A stretch of 42,896 nt of DNA. It comes from Nemertoderma westbladi (lineage: Eukaryota; Xenacoelomorpha; Nemertodermatida; Nemertodermatidae). Below the pieces are notes generated by a model. It was given only the letters and a program-made list of their open reading frames with translations, was not told the origin of the DNA and did no database searches. The stretch spans positions 1 through 42,896 of the forward strand of contig JAUCBJ010006970.1 in NCBI GenBank assembly GCA_032718475.1. Direction: 5' to 3'. Shown here piece after piece: positions 1 through 10,088 of the stretch. The stretch's first letter is position 1. Every line of letters starts with the position of its first letter. Both the position numbers and the translations under genes were made by a program.

Positions 1-348
1 ACACGTCGACAGGAAAAATCGCTCTGATTGGCTCAAGCCAAACAAAGAACCTTGCATCTAATGGCTGTTTCCATGTCAGCAACCAGCTGCTAGATGTCGT
101 AATATGAATTATCACGGCTAAGCTATGAAAGGTAGTTGGTGCATTACAGGGTTTTTGCCTTACCATGTCCGCCAAAACACGTATATAGCAGAATGATTTT
201 TATGTCCGTTAAAACACCTGTAAAGGTACCTTGCGGGCGAGGGGAATATATATACAGTTAGAGAACCTTTTTAGAGTATTCCAGCGCCTGTGGGGAAACT
301 GGATTGCGAAGCAAAAGGGGCCAGTTATATCCCACAGAAGCTTTTACA
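1..348 (-). mobile_element. Partial LTR (U3 end) of a BEL/Pao-type element
   Basis: These bases align without large gaps to the last 347 bases of both LTRs of the large element (11008-11354 and 26930-27276) but with many more substitutions than those two show between each other. The copy ends with the same terminal TTTTACA at 342-348, after which the sequence is unrelated to the element's interior. In element orientation this is the outer edge of a 5' LTR, or of a solo LTR. The left part is cut off by the window, so the two cases cannot be separated. It contains the same AT-only TATA-like stretch (about 245-256). Confidence 0.85.
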
Positions 349-479
349 GTTAACGTAACAGAAGGCCCAATAAAGTAATAGTTCATTCATTCATTTGTTT
401 AATTCGGACCAGCCGACAATAAAATCATTAAAATAAATATATAAATTACATAATCAATTACATAAATATACAACAGTTA

Positions 480-848
480 GGCCCGACGCACACTAGAGAT
501 GCAAGATTCAATAAGATGTAATTTTTTTTTAGAATACATTACTTCCTATCAGACCACGCACACTAGAGATGCAAGATGCAAAAAAGGACATCCTCGATGT
601 TCTATTTTTTGCATCTTATTGCATCTTGCATCTCGAATATATAGTAGAAAACATGGTAGACTATCGGGAGGCCGTACACTAGAGATGCAAGATGCATAAT
701 AAATTCTTTGAAATATACATTAATATAATCAAAGTATAATATATAAAATAAAATACGATGCATCTTGCATCTCTAGTGTACGTCGGGAACGATTTTTGCA
801 TCTTGAATCTTGCGTCGCGCATCTTGCATCTCTAGTGTGCGGCGGGCC
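480..848. mobile_element. MITE with TTA target duplication, PIF/Harbinger-like
   Basis: The ends are inverted repeats: GGCCCGACGCACACTAGAG at 480 and its near-perfect reverse complement ending at 848, with one mismatch in the first ten bases. The direct repeat TTA flanks it (477-479 and 849-851). TTA duplication together with GG-starting termini is typical of PIF/Harbinger. The core motif CACTAGAGATGCAAGATGC recurs internally in both orientations (near 554, 672, 770 and 820), giving nested inverted repeats. There is no transposase ORF, so it is non-autonomous. Confidence 0.8.
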
Positions 849-851
849 TTA

Positions 852-1332
852 ATATGTGATAAATAATGACATAACACGTGTACTTCATGAAGTAAAAAGA
901 GGTTCGCCTCTTGATTGACTTATTGGAAATTTGGTACTTTTGATGGCGGCTAACCGGGTGTCTGCTTCATCTCGACGTTTGGATGATGTAGGGACTATTC
1001 ATATTGTTATGTATTGTATGTATTGTATTGCTGACCATATGACTGCTGTTATTTTATCGTGACCCAACTACTGTATCATAATAAATACTATAAAAAGGAG
1101 ATTCTCTGATTCTTAAAAGGTCATAATGACAGTTGTGACATCTGGTGACCTCCAAATTGGTATTGGTATTGAATCTTAAAACTGACTAGATAAAAATGTA
1201 CTCCAGATAGCATAAAATGGCACACAATTAAATCAAATTAAGTTATTTGAATTAAGGAACTAAATTTTCCGAATATGTTCTGACTAAAAAGAATATATCT
1301 GATAAAGCAATTAAAATAAATACGACTAAATT
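852..1332. other. Non-coding flank, probably includes LINE 3' UTR
   Basis: No coding potential is seen. On the minus strand this follows ORF2 of the LINE, so its right part is probably LINE 3' UTR. A short direct repeat of TATTGG units at about 1156-1171 could be the 3' tail of that LINE, but this is a guess because I find no target duplication to fix the end. Confidence 0.4.
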
Positions 1333-1489
1333 ATGGCAAAATATTCCTTTATTCGGTTTCGTTTTTCCAGCAATGTCAGGGATTGTAAGTCGAAGCAGGC
1401 CGCAATGAAGCCGGCGTTCGCAGTATCTGCGAAAGTCGGTGCGCCCAAGACCATCCGGTTAACAATGGATTCCTTCGCGTACCGGTACA

Positions 1490-4400
1490 TTAGTATAGAC
1501 TCGAGTCGCGGTAATGGATGTTCGAGAGCAGCGCTGTGATATGCACTAAGGATACCTTGGCCACCCTCGTTCCACCAGGTGAGAGAGTCGATACTGCGAG
1601 GCTGATAAAGGCACTATGAAGTGCCTTGTTGCGGCACTCGTTGTACCTCGTCAGTGTGCCATGATAAAGTGTGGCATTCCCGGATGTAGTGGCCAACGTT
1701 GAGTAGACTGCGGAGCGCGTTTCTGTAGGCGATATCGAGGGTGTTCACATCGTGTTGGTTGAGGGCTCCAATGTTTAATTTTAGCGAGTAGACAATAGCC
1801 GGTAACGCAATGGATTGCCACAGGTTAGACATGGCCGCCACCGGGAACCACCTCGTGGACCAACCCTTCGACTGAAACATGTGGGCCAGAGCAGCGATTT
1901 TCTGCACCGATGCGCCCAGAGGGTTGGTCATAGCCTGGGCTAAGTTGTAGCCCAGAAAGGTCCACGAGTTCTTGGCGGGGATCAGTTGGCCTTCTAATGT
2001 GATGAAAGTTGGGAGATGTAGAGATCGTTGGTTCGAAAAAACCGACCAGTTGATTTTACTCTTTTCCACCGACAGCTTTGTTTTTGGCGCTTGAGCTAAA
2101 TGTAGTGTACAGCTGCTCAATGTCTTTGGCGCTGTTAGCCATCAACAGAAAATCATCAACATATGAGATTGCTCCCAACCAGATCGAGTTGATTGAGTAT
2201 CCGATGTTTGTGTCCTGAAGGTCATCAATAATACTCAGAGTATATAGATTGAACAGGAGAGGCGATAGGAGCGACCCCTGTTTAACTCCGCGGGAGACTT
2301 GGATTCCGTCGCTGTCTACTATACCGGCAAACTTTAGGAATATCGTACTGACGGTGTAATAGTTCAGCACGGTCGCAACCACATGGGGGTTGACGAATTC
2401 CAACATCTTGCAACCGAGTGCGTCGTAGTCTACCGTGTCGAACGCCGACTCGATGTCCAGCTGACATACAAACAGTGGCGATTTTCTGGATAGATTGTTC
2501 TCCATACATTCTAGAATTGTCGCTATGGCAATATCACAGCCGATCCTGTCCCAATATGCAGTTTGATTATCGTGGAATTTGATATTGATGAGGAAGTCGG
2601 TGAGAACGATACGTTCGAACACCTTCGCCCAGATACTTATGGAAGCTATAGGCCTATAGGATCCAGTGTTGTGTATGTCTCTTCGCTTCCCTTTGTTAAG
2701 ACTTGATACGACCGAATTTCCAAACAGTTCAGGTACTTGCTTTAGATTAAAACAGGCATTGATTAAAGAGGCGAGATATTCACAGATCGTTTCTGGGTTC
2801 ATGTGCAGTAAATGTTCCACAAGGCGAAGTCAGGGAATTTCCCAGTCGATAATGAGACCACGGCTCGTCTCACAGCTAATGACGAGATTTGAGGGAGAAC
2901 CGTTTCCGAACAGTTCGGCGTTCAGAGTTTCACTCACTCCGCCGTCTCCACTGAACTTAGTGGCGTAGTGGTCTCGCAGGGGAGACTCCATCATTGGCGG
3001 GGCACTAGTAGTCTTTGCGCTATTAACGTTGGCCCAGAAGTTTCTAGGGTTTGAACTGACGTTTCTGGCCCATTTGTTTGTGGAATTGCGAACAAAGTTC
3101 TTTGATAAATAATTTTTAATCCTCCGAGTGCGCCGTTTCGACTCTTTGAACTCCGAACCTAGTTGGTCGGTGGGCTCATGGCCCGCTTCTTCCCACAGTT
3201 TATACAGCTGCCGTGTAATCTTCGCACTTGATTGTAGCAGTTTGGAACGTATTCGTATATTTTTCGTACAGCGTCTTTGTTTCAGCGTCGGGATGTATGT
3301 TGTTGCGGCCGCAACCACTGCACATTGTAGTTTGACCATGCAATTGTTTATTTCCTCGATGCTACCATTTTTGGCTCGAAGGTCATTGATCTCTAGGGCA
3401 GACTTTTCGACAGCGAAGTCAACTACCTCCTTATATTTATCTTTATCCTCATCCATTGCCTTCGCCCAATTGAACTTCAATTGACGTCATTTGTGCTTTG
3501 AATTGTGTGTATCACTATCAGCATTGCCGATATTTGAAGTGAGCTGAAAATTTGCAGTTACTGGAACCTGGTCGGAGAAGTTATTGGCTGGATCATCGTC
3601 GTATACTATTACAGTGTTGATGAGATCAAGCCCGGTGGTTGACTTCAGTATATGGTCGATATACGATGATGTATCTCTACCCTGTCCCCGGAAAGTTATC
3701 ACTGGCCCACTGAACTGAGTGTGAGTGTCTGCTGCGCATAACTCGATGGTGTTTAGGAATGAGTTCAGATGAATGCCTCTAGAATTTGGTTTTTCATTTG
3801 ATAGGTGTCCCCTCGCACATTGTAAGTTACCGACATCGGCATTGCAGTCCATTAGGACTATCGGAAGACACCCTGAATATTGAGTTATGAGGGAGCGTAG
3901 GTGACCCAGGAAACTGTCATACAAGGCGGTGCCCTTTGATTGATCCGGAGCATAATATGATAACACCAAGACCGGACACTCAGCATGGCGTAGGTCAGCA
4001 ATAACGCCAACTATGTCGTCGCCGCCGTTTACCTGAGACCAATTCCTCACTAAATCCTTCCTAAAGAATAAAGCGACGCCGCCCGCACGCCGTTTTCTAT
4101 TTGGATTTTCCATCAGAGAACTCACAGCGTAGACGCAGTCAAATTTATTGTCAAGAGGAAAGAGGCTGGCCTGACATTCCAGATCGTCCAACCAGTGTTC
4201 CTGTATTCCAAGGAAGTCACATTCATCAAGAAGTTTATTTATATAGTTTGTATTGCTTGAAAATCCGTTTGTATTTAGTGTACCACATCTTACAGCTACG
4301 ATTTCACTTCTCTCCTTGTTGTTTGACGTGTTAAAGTTGATACCGGCTCGGAAACTCTCTAGGATTAGTATATGATGATGGCTGTCCATTGCGATCTGGT

Positions 4401-4938
4401 TTCCACGATTGTTGTTCATCGCAGTCACAATGACCTGAAGGCTGTCCGTTGCGATCTGGTTTCCACGATTGTTGTTCATCGTGGTCATGATGACCTGAAG
4501 GCTGTCCGTTGCGATCTGGTTTCCACGATTGTTATTCATCGCGGTCACGGTGACATGAAGGCTGTCCGTTGCGATCTGGTTTCCACGATTGTTGTTCATT
4601 GCGGTCACGTTAACCTGAAGGGTGTCCATTGCGATCTGGTTTCCACGATTGTTGTTCATTGCGGTCACGATGACCTAAAGGCTGTCCGTTCCACTCTGGT
4701 TTCCACGATTGTTGTTCATCGCGGTCACGATGACCTGAAGGCTGTCCATTGCGATCTGGTTTCCACGATTGTTGTTCATCGCGGTCACGATGACCTGAGG
4801 GCTGTCAATTGCGATCTGGTTTCCACGAGTGTTGTTTGTTGGGGTCGCGCTGCCACGAGGATTGTCCGTCATAGTCTCGTTTCCTAGACTGATCTCGTTG
4901 CCCCCCATCCTAGTCTCCATTCCTCGAACGTTGTCCAC
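1490..4938 (-). pseudogene. Broken LINE ORF2: endonuclease plus reverse transcriptase
   Basis: Reading down from 4938, a 20-residue repeat region (4381-4860) leads into an APE-like EEP endonuclease (about 4290-3520; motifs LNTNGF, QEHWL, CNADVG, YIDHI, SDQVPV). This is followed by a linker and a reverse transcriptase (about 2720-2100; motifs SYRPIAS, QLDIESAFDTVD, GVKQGSLLSPLLF, YVDDF at 2149-2163) and a C-terminal region. Damage on one frame: TAG at 4675-4677, TGA at 3487-3489 and TGA at 2830-2832. A frameshift lies between about 2056 and 2120, and another near 1650-1690, after which homologous-looking sequence continues to about 1490. In the family the protein nicks the target DNA and copies the RNA in place. 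No RNase H domain is visible. Confidence 0.85.
4381..4860 (-). repeat. Coding minisatellite, eight 60-bp units
   Basis: Eight head-to-tail 60-bp units, each starting with a variant of GCTGTCC on the plus strand, plus degenerate copies continuing toward about 5050. On the minus strand each unit encodes 20 residues with a core like AMNNNRGNQIA, rich in Asn, Gln and Arg. Units differ by a few substitutions. One substitution in the fifth unit (plus-strand CTG to CTA) changes CAG (Gln) into the TAG at 4675-4677. Confidence 0.95.
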
Positions 4939-5323
4939 GGGAGTCTAGTTGTTCGGTCCGGTTGCGATGCACCCAGGGTTGTCCGTTGGTATCTTGTTGG
5001 CTGTCATGGTCGTGTTGACGCGAAGGCTGTCCACTATTATCACGTTGAGTATGGGGGTCTTTATGCCGTCGGTGTTGTACGTGGTTGTTATGGTTATCTT
5101 CATGACGTTTTCTTTGTTCCACATATCTGGGATGATATTCCCAGTCGCGACATCGAATTCCAGCAGACCAGAAGTCGGATTGTTTTAGTGTCTCTGAATC
5201 GTTTAAATCCACGGTTAGTCGGATGTTAATGGAGTCACGGCTTAACCTGCATGATGAACGATGTACCTCAATTTTGTTACGGGTCTCTAGGTATTCTAGA
5301 ACATCATTCCCGTTATTATTCCT
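4910..5323 (-). pseudogene. Detached C-terminal domain of LINE ORF1 (RRM-like)
   Basis: This open stretch is in the same reading frame as ORF1 and is separated from it only by TAA (5381-5383) and TGA (5324-5326). It has no ATG near its start. Just before the TGA the frame reads LFISRV, and later it contains DFWSAGIRCRDW. An xLFVSRV start and an FWPxGVxxR-type end are characteristic of the RRM-like nucleic-acid-binding domain near the C-terminus of many invertebrate LINE ORF1 proteins; I rely on memory of that pattern. The tail is His/Arg/Gln/Asn-rich and stops at 4910. I infer that the undamaged ORF1 ended here rather than at 5381. Confidence 0.6.
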
Positions 5324-5380
5324 TCATACTCGGCTGATGAACAGGGAATGAAGTCGTCTCGAGTCTGAGCAGCGCAGTCT

Positions 5381-7735
5381 TTATGGAGGATCTCTGTTTG
5401 AGGCCGGTTTGCTCGGTTGAATGTCGTTCCCTCTTATAGTGTCTCTTTTTTGACCGCGGTTGTCACTCTTAGTTTCGATGCCCAAATTTCGTGTGTATTT
5501 GTTCTTTTTTGGTTTAACAGTTGTCCAGTCATCGGCGTTTGATTGTTGTGTCACGTCTTTGGATACAGGAGGCGCTGCTGGTGAAACTGGTGGAGAATTG
5601 ATTGAGTCAACAATCACGTATTCTTCTATTTTGGGCAAGCCATGAGGCGAGAGAGGCGTGTTTAGAATAAAGTCGCCCATTGGTTGGTTTTCTGTGACGG
5701 GCTCTATTATAGTGGTGATTGTTGAGCTGAGATTGTCGTATAGTATCTGTCCTATTGTTGGTTTATTCGAACTGAGTTTCTTGAATTTAGACTCCCACAT
5801 GACTCGATGGTGGCGTTCGATGCTCAGTTCATCCACCACACTTCCCATGCGCTCTTTGAGGTTGGAGTTCTCAGCCTCGATCATACACATGCGGGCCTGT
5901 AGGGCAGAGACAGCAGTTATGAAATCGTTCTTGAGGCCTTCCAATGTAATACCTTTATCCGTAGATTCAATCTTACACAAACGTTTGCGGCAGGGTTCTG
6001 TCAATGACCCATTTAGTCTACACTGTAGCACTTCTAGAACATCGGTTGCCAGGGCGCTTGCAGAGGATCGCGATTGCAGCTGTAGCGTTACCTGTTGGAG
6101 AGGTGATGTTAATTTAGTAATGCAGTTGAACAGGTCATTCCGAATATTTGAAATTTGCTCCATAGAATATTTATCTGATATGATTTTGAGAGCTTCTTTC
6201 CTAGGTAGATGCAAGATATTATCAAGTTCGCTCAGCGCTTGTTTGTGGTTTGGAGGGTTCCCCTCAGTATTCCGATGTTCGCTGAGATGGTTCCCCTCGG
6301 TAGAGACGGAGGTCGCTGGAGTGTAGTCAAAATCGATATCCACATCCACATTATTCGCAAGTTTAAAGTCTTTAAAACAGGACTGCAGCCAGCCCTGAGC
6401 CTTTGCACTGTCGTAGTGAATTGGCGGTAACTGATTCTTGTCCTGGGCTACTGTTAGGGCGCCCAGACCTACATGCACCCCGCAATCATAGCCGTTCCCC
6501 TGCTTACTTAACGTTGTATACTTTGATCCCACTTTCCATTTCTCAGTTACTTTATTTTTGCTCCGAGGATTATTTTTATCGATTGTGTTCAGAATATTCG
6601 CGAAGGTGAAGGTTATTCGCGTGGGCATCGATGCTCGGTTTGAGTCTATTGCGTACAAGGTACGTACTCTGGTGTCGGCCACGTGAAGGATGAAGTGATC
6701 TTTATTACAATCCGGCAAGAAGAGAAGAGTCGGTGCTATAGATTGATAGCGACCGAGATACCGGGTCACCACATATTGGATTGCGGAAAGTTGGCTACAG
6801 CCCGATGATCTCAGCTGCTCCGCGAGTTGGCTTGGTACAGGCGCTGTGGGGGGGAAGTGGAGTTGTATTAGTCCCATGAATCCATCCACAACATCATCAC
6901 TGAGCCAGGCTTTATTTTCGAGTGTTTTCAGTGCCGCGGGTAGGGGGATGGTTTTGGCAGTAAGGTTATCGGTGATTTCTTGTAGACATGTTTTTATCTT
7001 ATTTATTAGCTCCTGTGGGTCCAGTTTTTCGATCGCGTTAGGATATAATTCGCAACTGTCTACCTTAGTGGCTGGCCTTTCGTGTGTTATTGTTATAGGG
7101 TTGTCAATTATTTCGACATTTTCACCGATTTCGGCCGGTTCCTGGTGCGGCATTTTCTCGGAAGGTGTGCTTACTGAGACCGTCGTACTGAAATAGAAGT
7201 TAACAGAGTTCTCAAAATTTATAGCACTGGGGTTTAATTCCCCTCTAGTAATCCCATCGAAGGATCCAGGCTTTATCGTAATTGCACCTTTACCATTATT
7301 GGCTCCAATTGTCTTTTTGAAAATAGTTTTACTCTTTTTGAAGGAACTAGCTTCCGTTTGGACGGGTTCCGATATGTCGATGGAAGGTTCAGGTTTGACG
7401 AACGTTTCAGATGTTTCTGTGTCTGGAGAGTGCGGAATGGGAGATGGATGAGTTGGCAATTCAGAATGACCTGAAGTGGACAGGTCTATCGAGTTTATGT
7501 CGATATCTCCTTGAATTATTCCGTCAGTCGACGTTCGTTTCTGCGACATATTTTCTTTCATCCCGTTTCTCTTCTTTGCGTCTGCCAGTGGTTTGTGTTT
7601 AGGTTTCGATTGCAGTCCGAGCGATTCTCTCCGGTTTGTTCGGATGGCGATCGACTGCCTCGTTCTATGAAGAGGAGAGTTTGATGATCCGTGGCTCTTA
7701 CCAGCCGCGAGTTTTGCCGCTCCCGTTGTTAACAT
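5381..7735 (-). CDS. LINE ORF1 with Ulp1/C48-type cysteine protease domain
   Basis: A 784-codon ORF starting at ATG (7733-7735) and ending in TAA (5381-5383). Residues 1-200 are Lys/Ser/Pro-rich and look disordered. Residues about 270-440 match the Ulp1/SENP peptidase layout: WLSDDVVDGF (about 274), catalytic-type His in DHFILHVAD (about 345), Asp in AIDS (about 361), Gln in KQGNGYDCG and the nucleophile-type Cys (about 416). Residues about 595-660 form a heptad-like coiled coil. A DDWTTVKPKK motif precedes the end. Known Ulp1 family members cleave SUMO or related proteins; activity here is inferred from the motifs only. The frame probably once continued into 4910-5323. It is intact although ORF2 is broken. 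Confidence 0.8.
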   Translation of the reverse strand: MLTTGAAKLAAGKSHGSSNSPLHRTRQSIAIRTNRRESLGLQSKPKHKPLADAKKRNGMKENMSQKRTSTDGIIQGDIDINSIDLSTSGHSELPTHPSPIPHSPDTETSETFVKPEPSIDISEPVQTEASSFKKSKTIFKKTIGANNGKGAITIKPGSFDGITRGELNPSAINFENSVNFYFSTTVSVSTPSEKMPHQEPAEIGENVEIIDNPITITHERPATKVDSCELYPNAIEKLDPQELINKIKTCLQEITDNLTAKTIPLPAALKTLENKAWLSDDVVDGFMGLIQLHFPPTAPVPSQLAEQLRSSGCSQLSAIQYVVTRYLGRYQSIAPTLLFLPDCNKDHFILHVADTRVRTLYAIDSNRASMPTRITFTFANILNTIDKNNPRSKNKVTEKWKVGSKYTTLSKQGNGYDCGVHVGLGALTVAQDKNQLPPIHYDSAKAQGWLQSCFKDFKLANNVDVDIDFDYTPATSVSTEGNHLSEHRNTEGNPPNHKQALSELDNILHLPRKEALKIISDKYSMEQISNIRNDLFNCITKLTSPLQQVTLQLQSRSSASALATDVLEVLQCRLNGSLTEPCRKRLCKIESTDKGITLEGLKNDFITAVSALQARMCMIEAENSNLKERMGSVVDELSIERHHRVMWESKFKKLSSNKPTIGQILYDNLSSTITTIIEPVTENQPMGDFILNTPLSPHGLPKIEEYVIVDSINSPPVSPAAPPVSKDVTQQSNADDWTTVKPKKNKYTRNLGIETKSDNRGQKRDTIRGNDIQPSKPASNRDPP

Positions 7736-8090
7736 GATTCCTACAGGTTGTGTGTATTCCTTGACTTAATCTTGGGGGATCTTCTTAGTCGAAGGAGGGG
7801 GTAATGGCTTGTAGGGCAACCCGGAGAACTGGTGCCAACTCAAACTTACGGTATGGTTACAGTTAAAATTATCACGAAAGTTAAGAGCAGTTTTTCGTAT
7901 TTTAGCAGTTCAGTTCAGTTACCTAGTAGCTAAGTACCTAGTTACCTAGTACCTAAGTCCAATCTTCGCCCGAAACAATCTTCGCATTCAAAATGTGCAA
8001 CTATTGCCCGGCGAAAACCTTCAGACCTTCGCCCGCAGGTAATCTTCGCCCCTCAATTGGTAACTAAAATGGTTATAACACAAATCTTAT
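7736..8090. other. 5' untranslated region of the LINE, no gene seen
   Basis: No supported ORF. On the minus strand it lies directly upstream of the LINE ORF1 ATG, so at least part is the LINE 5' UTR. Short local repeats are visible: TACCTAGTTACCTAGTACC near 7920-7960 and several CTTCGCCC-containing phrases at 7965-8055. The boundary between LINE and flank cannot be fixed. Confidence 0.4.
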
Positions 8091-9480
8091 TAGACGTCTA
8101 CTTAACCGCACCCACCCACCCACATAAGCACGTGTACTTAACCGCACCCACCCACCCTCCTAATCACACCTACTTAACCGCACCCACCCACCCACCTAAG
8201 CAAACCTACTTAACCGAACCACCCACCCTCCTAAGCACGTCTACTTACCCGTACCCACCCACCCCCTAAGCACGTCTACTTACCCGCTCCCACCCACACA
8301 CCTAAGCACGTCTACTTAACCGCACCCACCCACCCACCTAAGCACACCTACTTAACCGCACCTACCGACCCCCTAAGCACACCTACTTAACCGTATCCAT
8401 CCACCCTCCTAAGCACGTCTACGTAACCGCACCCACCCACCCACCTAAGCAAACCTACTTAACCGCACCCACCCACCCTCCTAAGCACGTCTACTTAAAC
8501 GCACCCACCCACCTAAGCACGTCTACTTACCCGCACCCACCCACCTACTTAAGCACGTCAACTTACCCGCTCCCACCTACACACCTAAGCACGTCTACTT
8601 ACCCGCACCCACCCACCTACTTAAGCACGTCTACTTAACCGCACCCACCCACCCACCTAAGCACGTATACTTACCCGCACCCACCCACCTACCTAAACGC
8701 ACCCACCTAAGCCCGTCTACTTAACCACACCCACCCACACACCTAAGCACGTCTACTTAACCTCACCCACCCACCCAAGCACGTGTACTTAACCGCACCC
8801 ACCCACCCACCTAAGCACGTGTACTTAACCGCACCCACCCACCCACCTAAGCACACCTACTTAACCGCACCTACCCACACCCTAAGCACACCTACTTAAC
8901 CGCACCCACCCACCCTCCTAAGCACGTCTACTTAACCGCACCCACCCACCCACCTAAGCACACCTACTTAACCGCACCTAGCCACCCCCTAAGCACACCT
9001 ACTTAACCGCACCCACCCACCCTCCTAAGCACGTCTACTTAACCGCACCCACCCACCCATATAAGCACACCTACTTAACCGCACCTAGCCACCCCCTAAG
9101 CACACCTACTTAACCGCACCCACCCACCCTCCTAAGCACGTCTACTTAACCGCAAGCAGCACACCTACTTAACCGCACCCACCCACCCTCCTAAGCACGT
9201 CTACTTAACCGCACCCACCCACCTACATAAGCACGTCTACTTAACCACACCCACCCACACACCTACGCACATCGACTTAACCGCACCCACCCACCCACCT
9301 AAGCACACCTACTTAACCGCACCCACCCACCCTCATAAGCACGTCTACTTAACCGCACCCACCCACCTACATAAGCACGTCTACTTAACCGCACCCACAC
9401 ACCAAACTAAGCACGTCTACTTAATTGCACCCAACCTCCCCTACCCCTACACACCTAATTAACCCGCACTCACCTACCCC
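8091..9480. repeat. C-rich minisatellite, unit about 36 bp, roughly 38 copies
   Basis: Head-to-tail array with a consensus like CTACTTAACCGCACCCACC followed by CACCCACCTAAGCACGT. Unit length varies (about 32-37 bp), mainly through the number of CACC steps. Common variants are ACGTCTAC versus ACACCTAC and TAACCG versus TACCCG. The minus strand carries GGGTGGGTGGG in almost every unit. The array decays into CCTACCC-type sequence after about 9425. Confidence 0.95.
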
Positions 9481-10027
9481 TACCCACTACCTACCCCTAC
9501 CTACTTTATCTACCTTATTCAGACTCCACGGCAAACATTCTCGGAGCAATCAAGCCGTACCTGAAATTTGCAAAAACGGAAAGCATGGACAGTTTTCGCC
9601 AAAACTTTTTTTTACAAGAACCGTTTTTTGATAATTGTTTCCTATAAAATAATGCTAAGTATTTACATCCTAGAACATTCGATAATTATTGTAAATATTG
9701 TAGTTAATAGGTTGGTTGCTTTTTTTACGATATTATTAAATAAATGTGAAATAGTTAGTGCAGTTAGTTTTTATAATATCGTAAACATCATCACTGCACA
9801 AAAACGCGTTTTACACATCACATCTTTAAAACATTACCTTTATTCGCATGCGAAAATAAGGGTTACAGTATGCCAGAGCCAGCCTAGAGGCCAAGCAAGG
9901 TACCGGTATCCGTAGCAATGCAAGAAGCTACTGTAGAGGCGTCCTATTGGGTGCTATTTTTAGATCCTTCTCCCTTTTATTACCCCCTCATCCGTGCCAC
10001 CACTGGTTCAGCCAAACAACCCATGCA
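9481..10027. other. Non-coding spacer, nothing recognised
   Basis: Mostly AT-rich sequence with no supported ORF, RNA gene or clear repeat. It lies between the minisatellite and the target site of the LTR element. Confidence 0.5.
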
Positions 10028-10088
10028 GCTCCGTAGCCCATCATTGTTCCAATTCTTCCGGTAGGCTATCATTACGGCTCTCCTAATT
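10028..10088. repeat. Left part of the LTR element's target repeat, with TSD
   Basis: This sequence (GCTCCGTAGCCCATCATTG onward) recurs at 27321-27380, to the right of the LTR element. The element therefore inserted into one unit of a short tandem duplication of about 110 bp. The last five bases, TAATT (10084-10088), are the left target-site duplication. Confidence 0.8.

Larger units (their letters stand above)
1333..7735 (-). mobile_element. Decayed APE-type LINE retrotransposon with a Ulp1-like ORF1
   Basis: Two-ORF non-LTR retrotransposon read leftward. ORF1 (5381-7735) is open and has a C48/Ulp1-type protease domain. A further ORF1 domain lies at 4910-5323. ORF2 (about 1490-4938) has an endonuclease/exonuclease/phosphatase domain and a reverse transcriptase. 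ORF2 is broken by one TAG, two TGAs and at least two frameshifts, so this copy is dead. The 3' limit is uncertain and lies somewhere in 1150-1490. The 5' limit is upstream of 7735 and may reach the minisatellite at 8091-9480. I could not assign a clade from the motifs alone. Confidence 0.85.

Noticed and set aside
8091-9480. CRISPR-like or telomeric array
   Set aside because: Units are contiguous with no unique spacers and the motif is not a known telomere repeat. It is an ordinary minisatellite.
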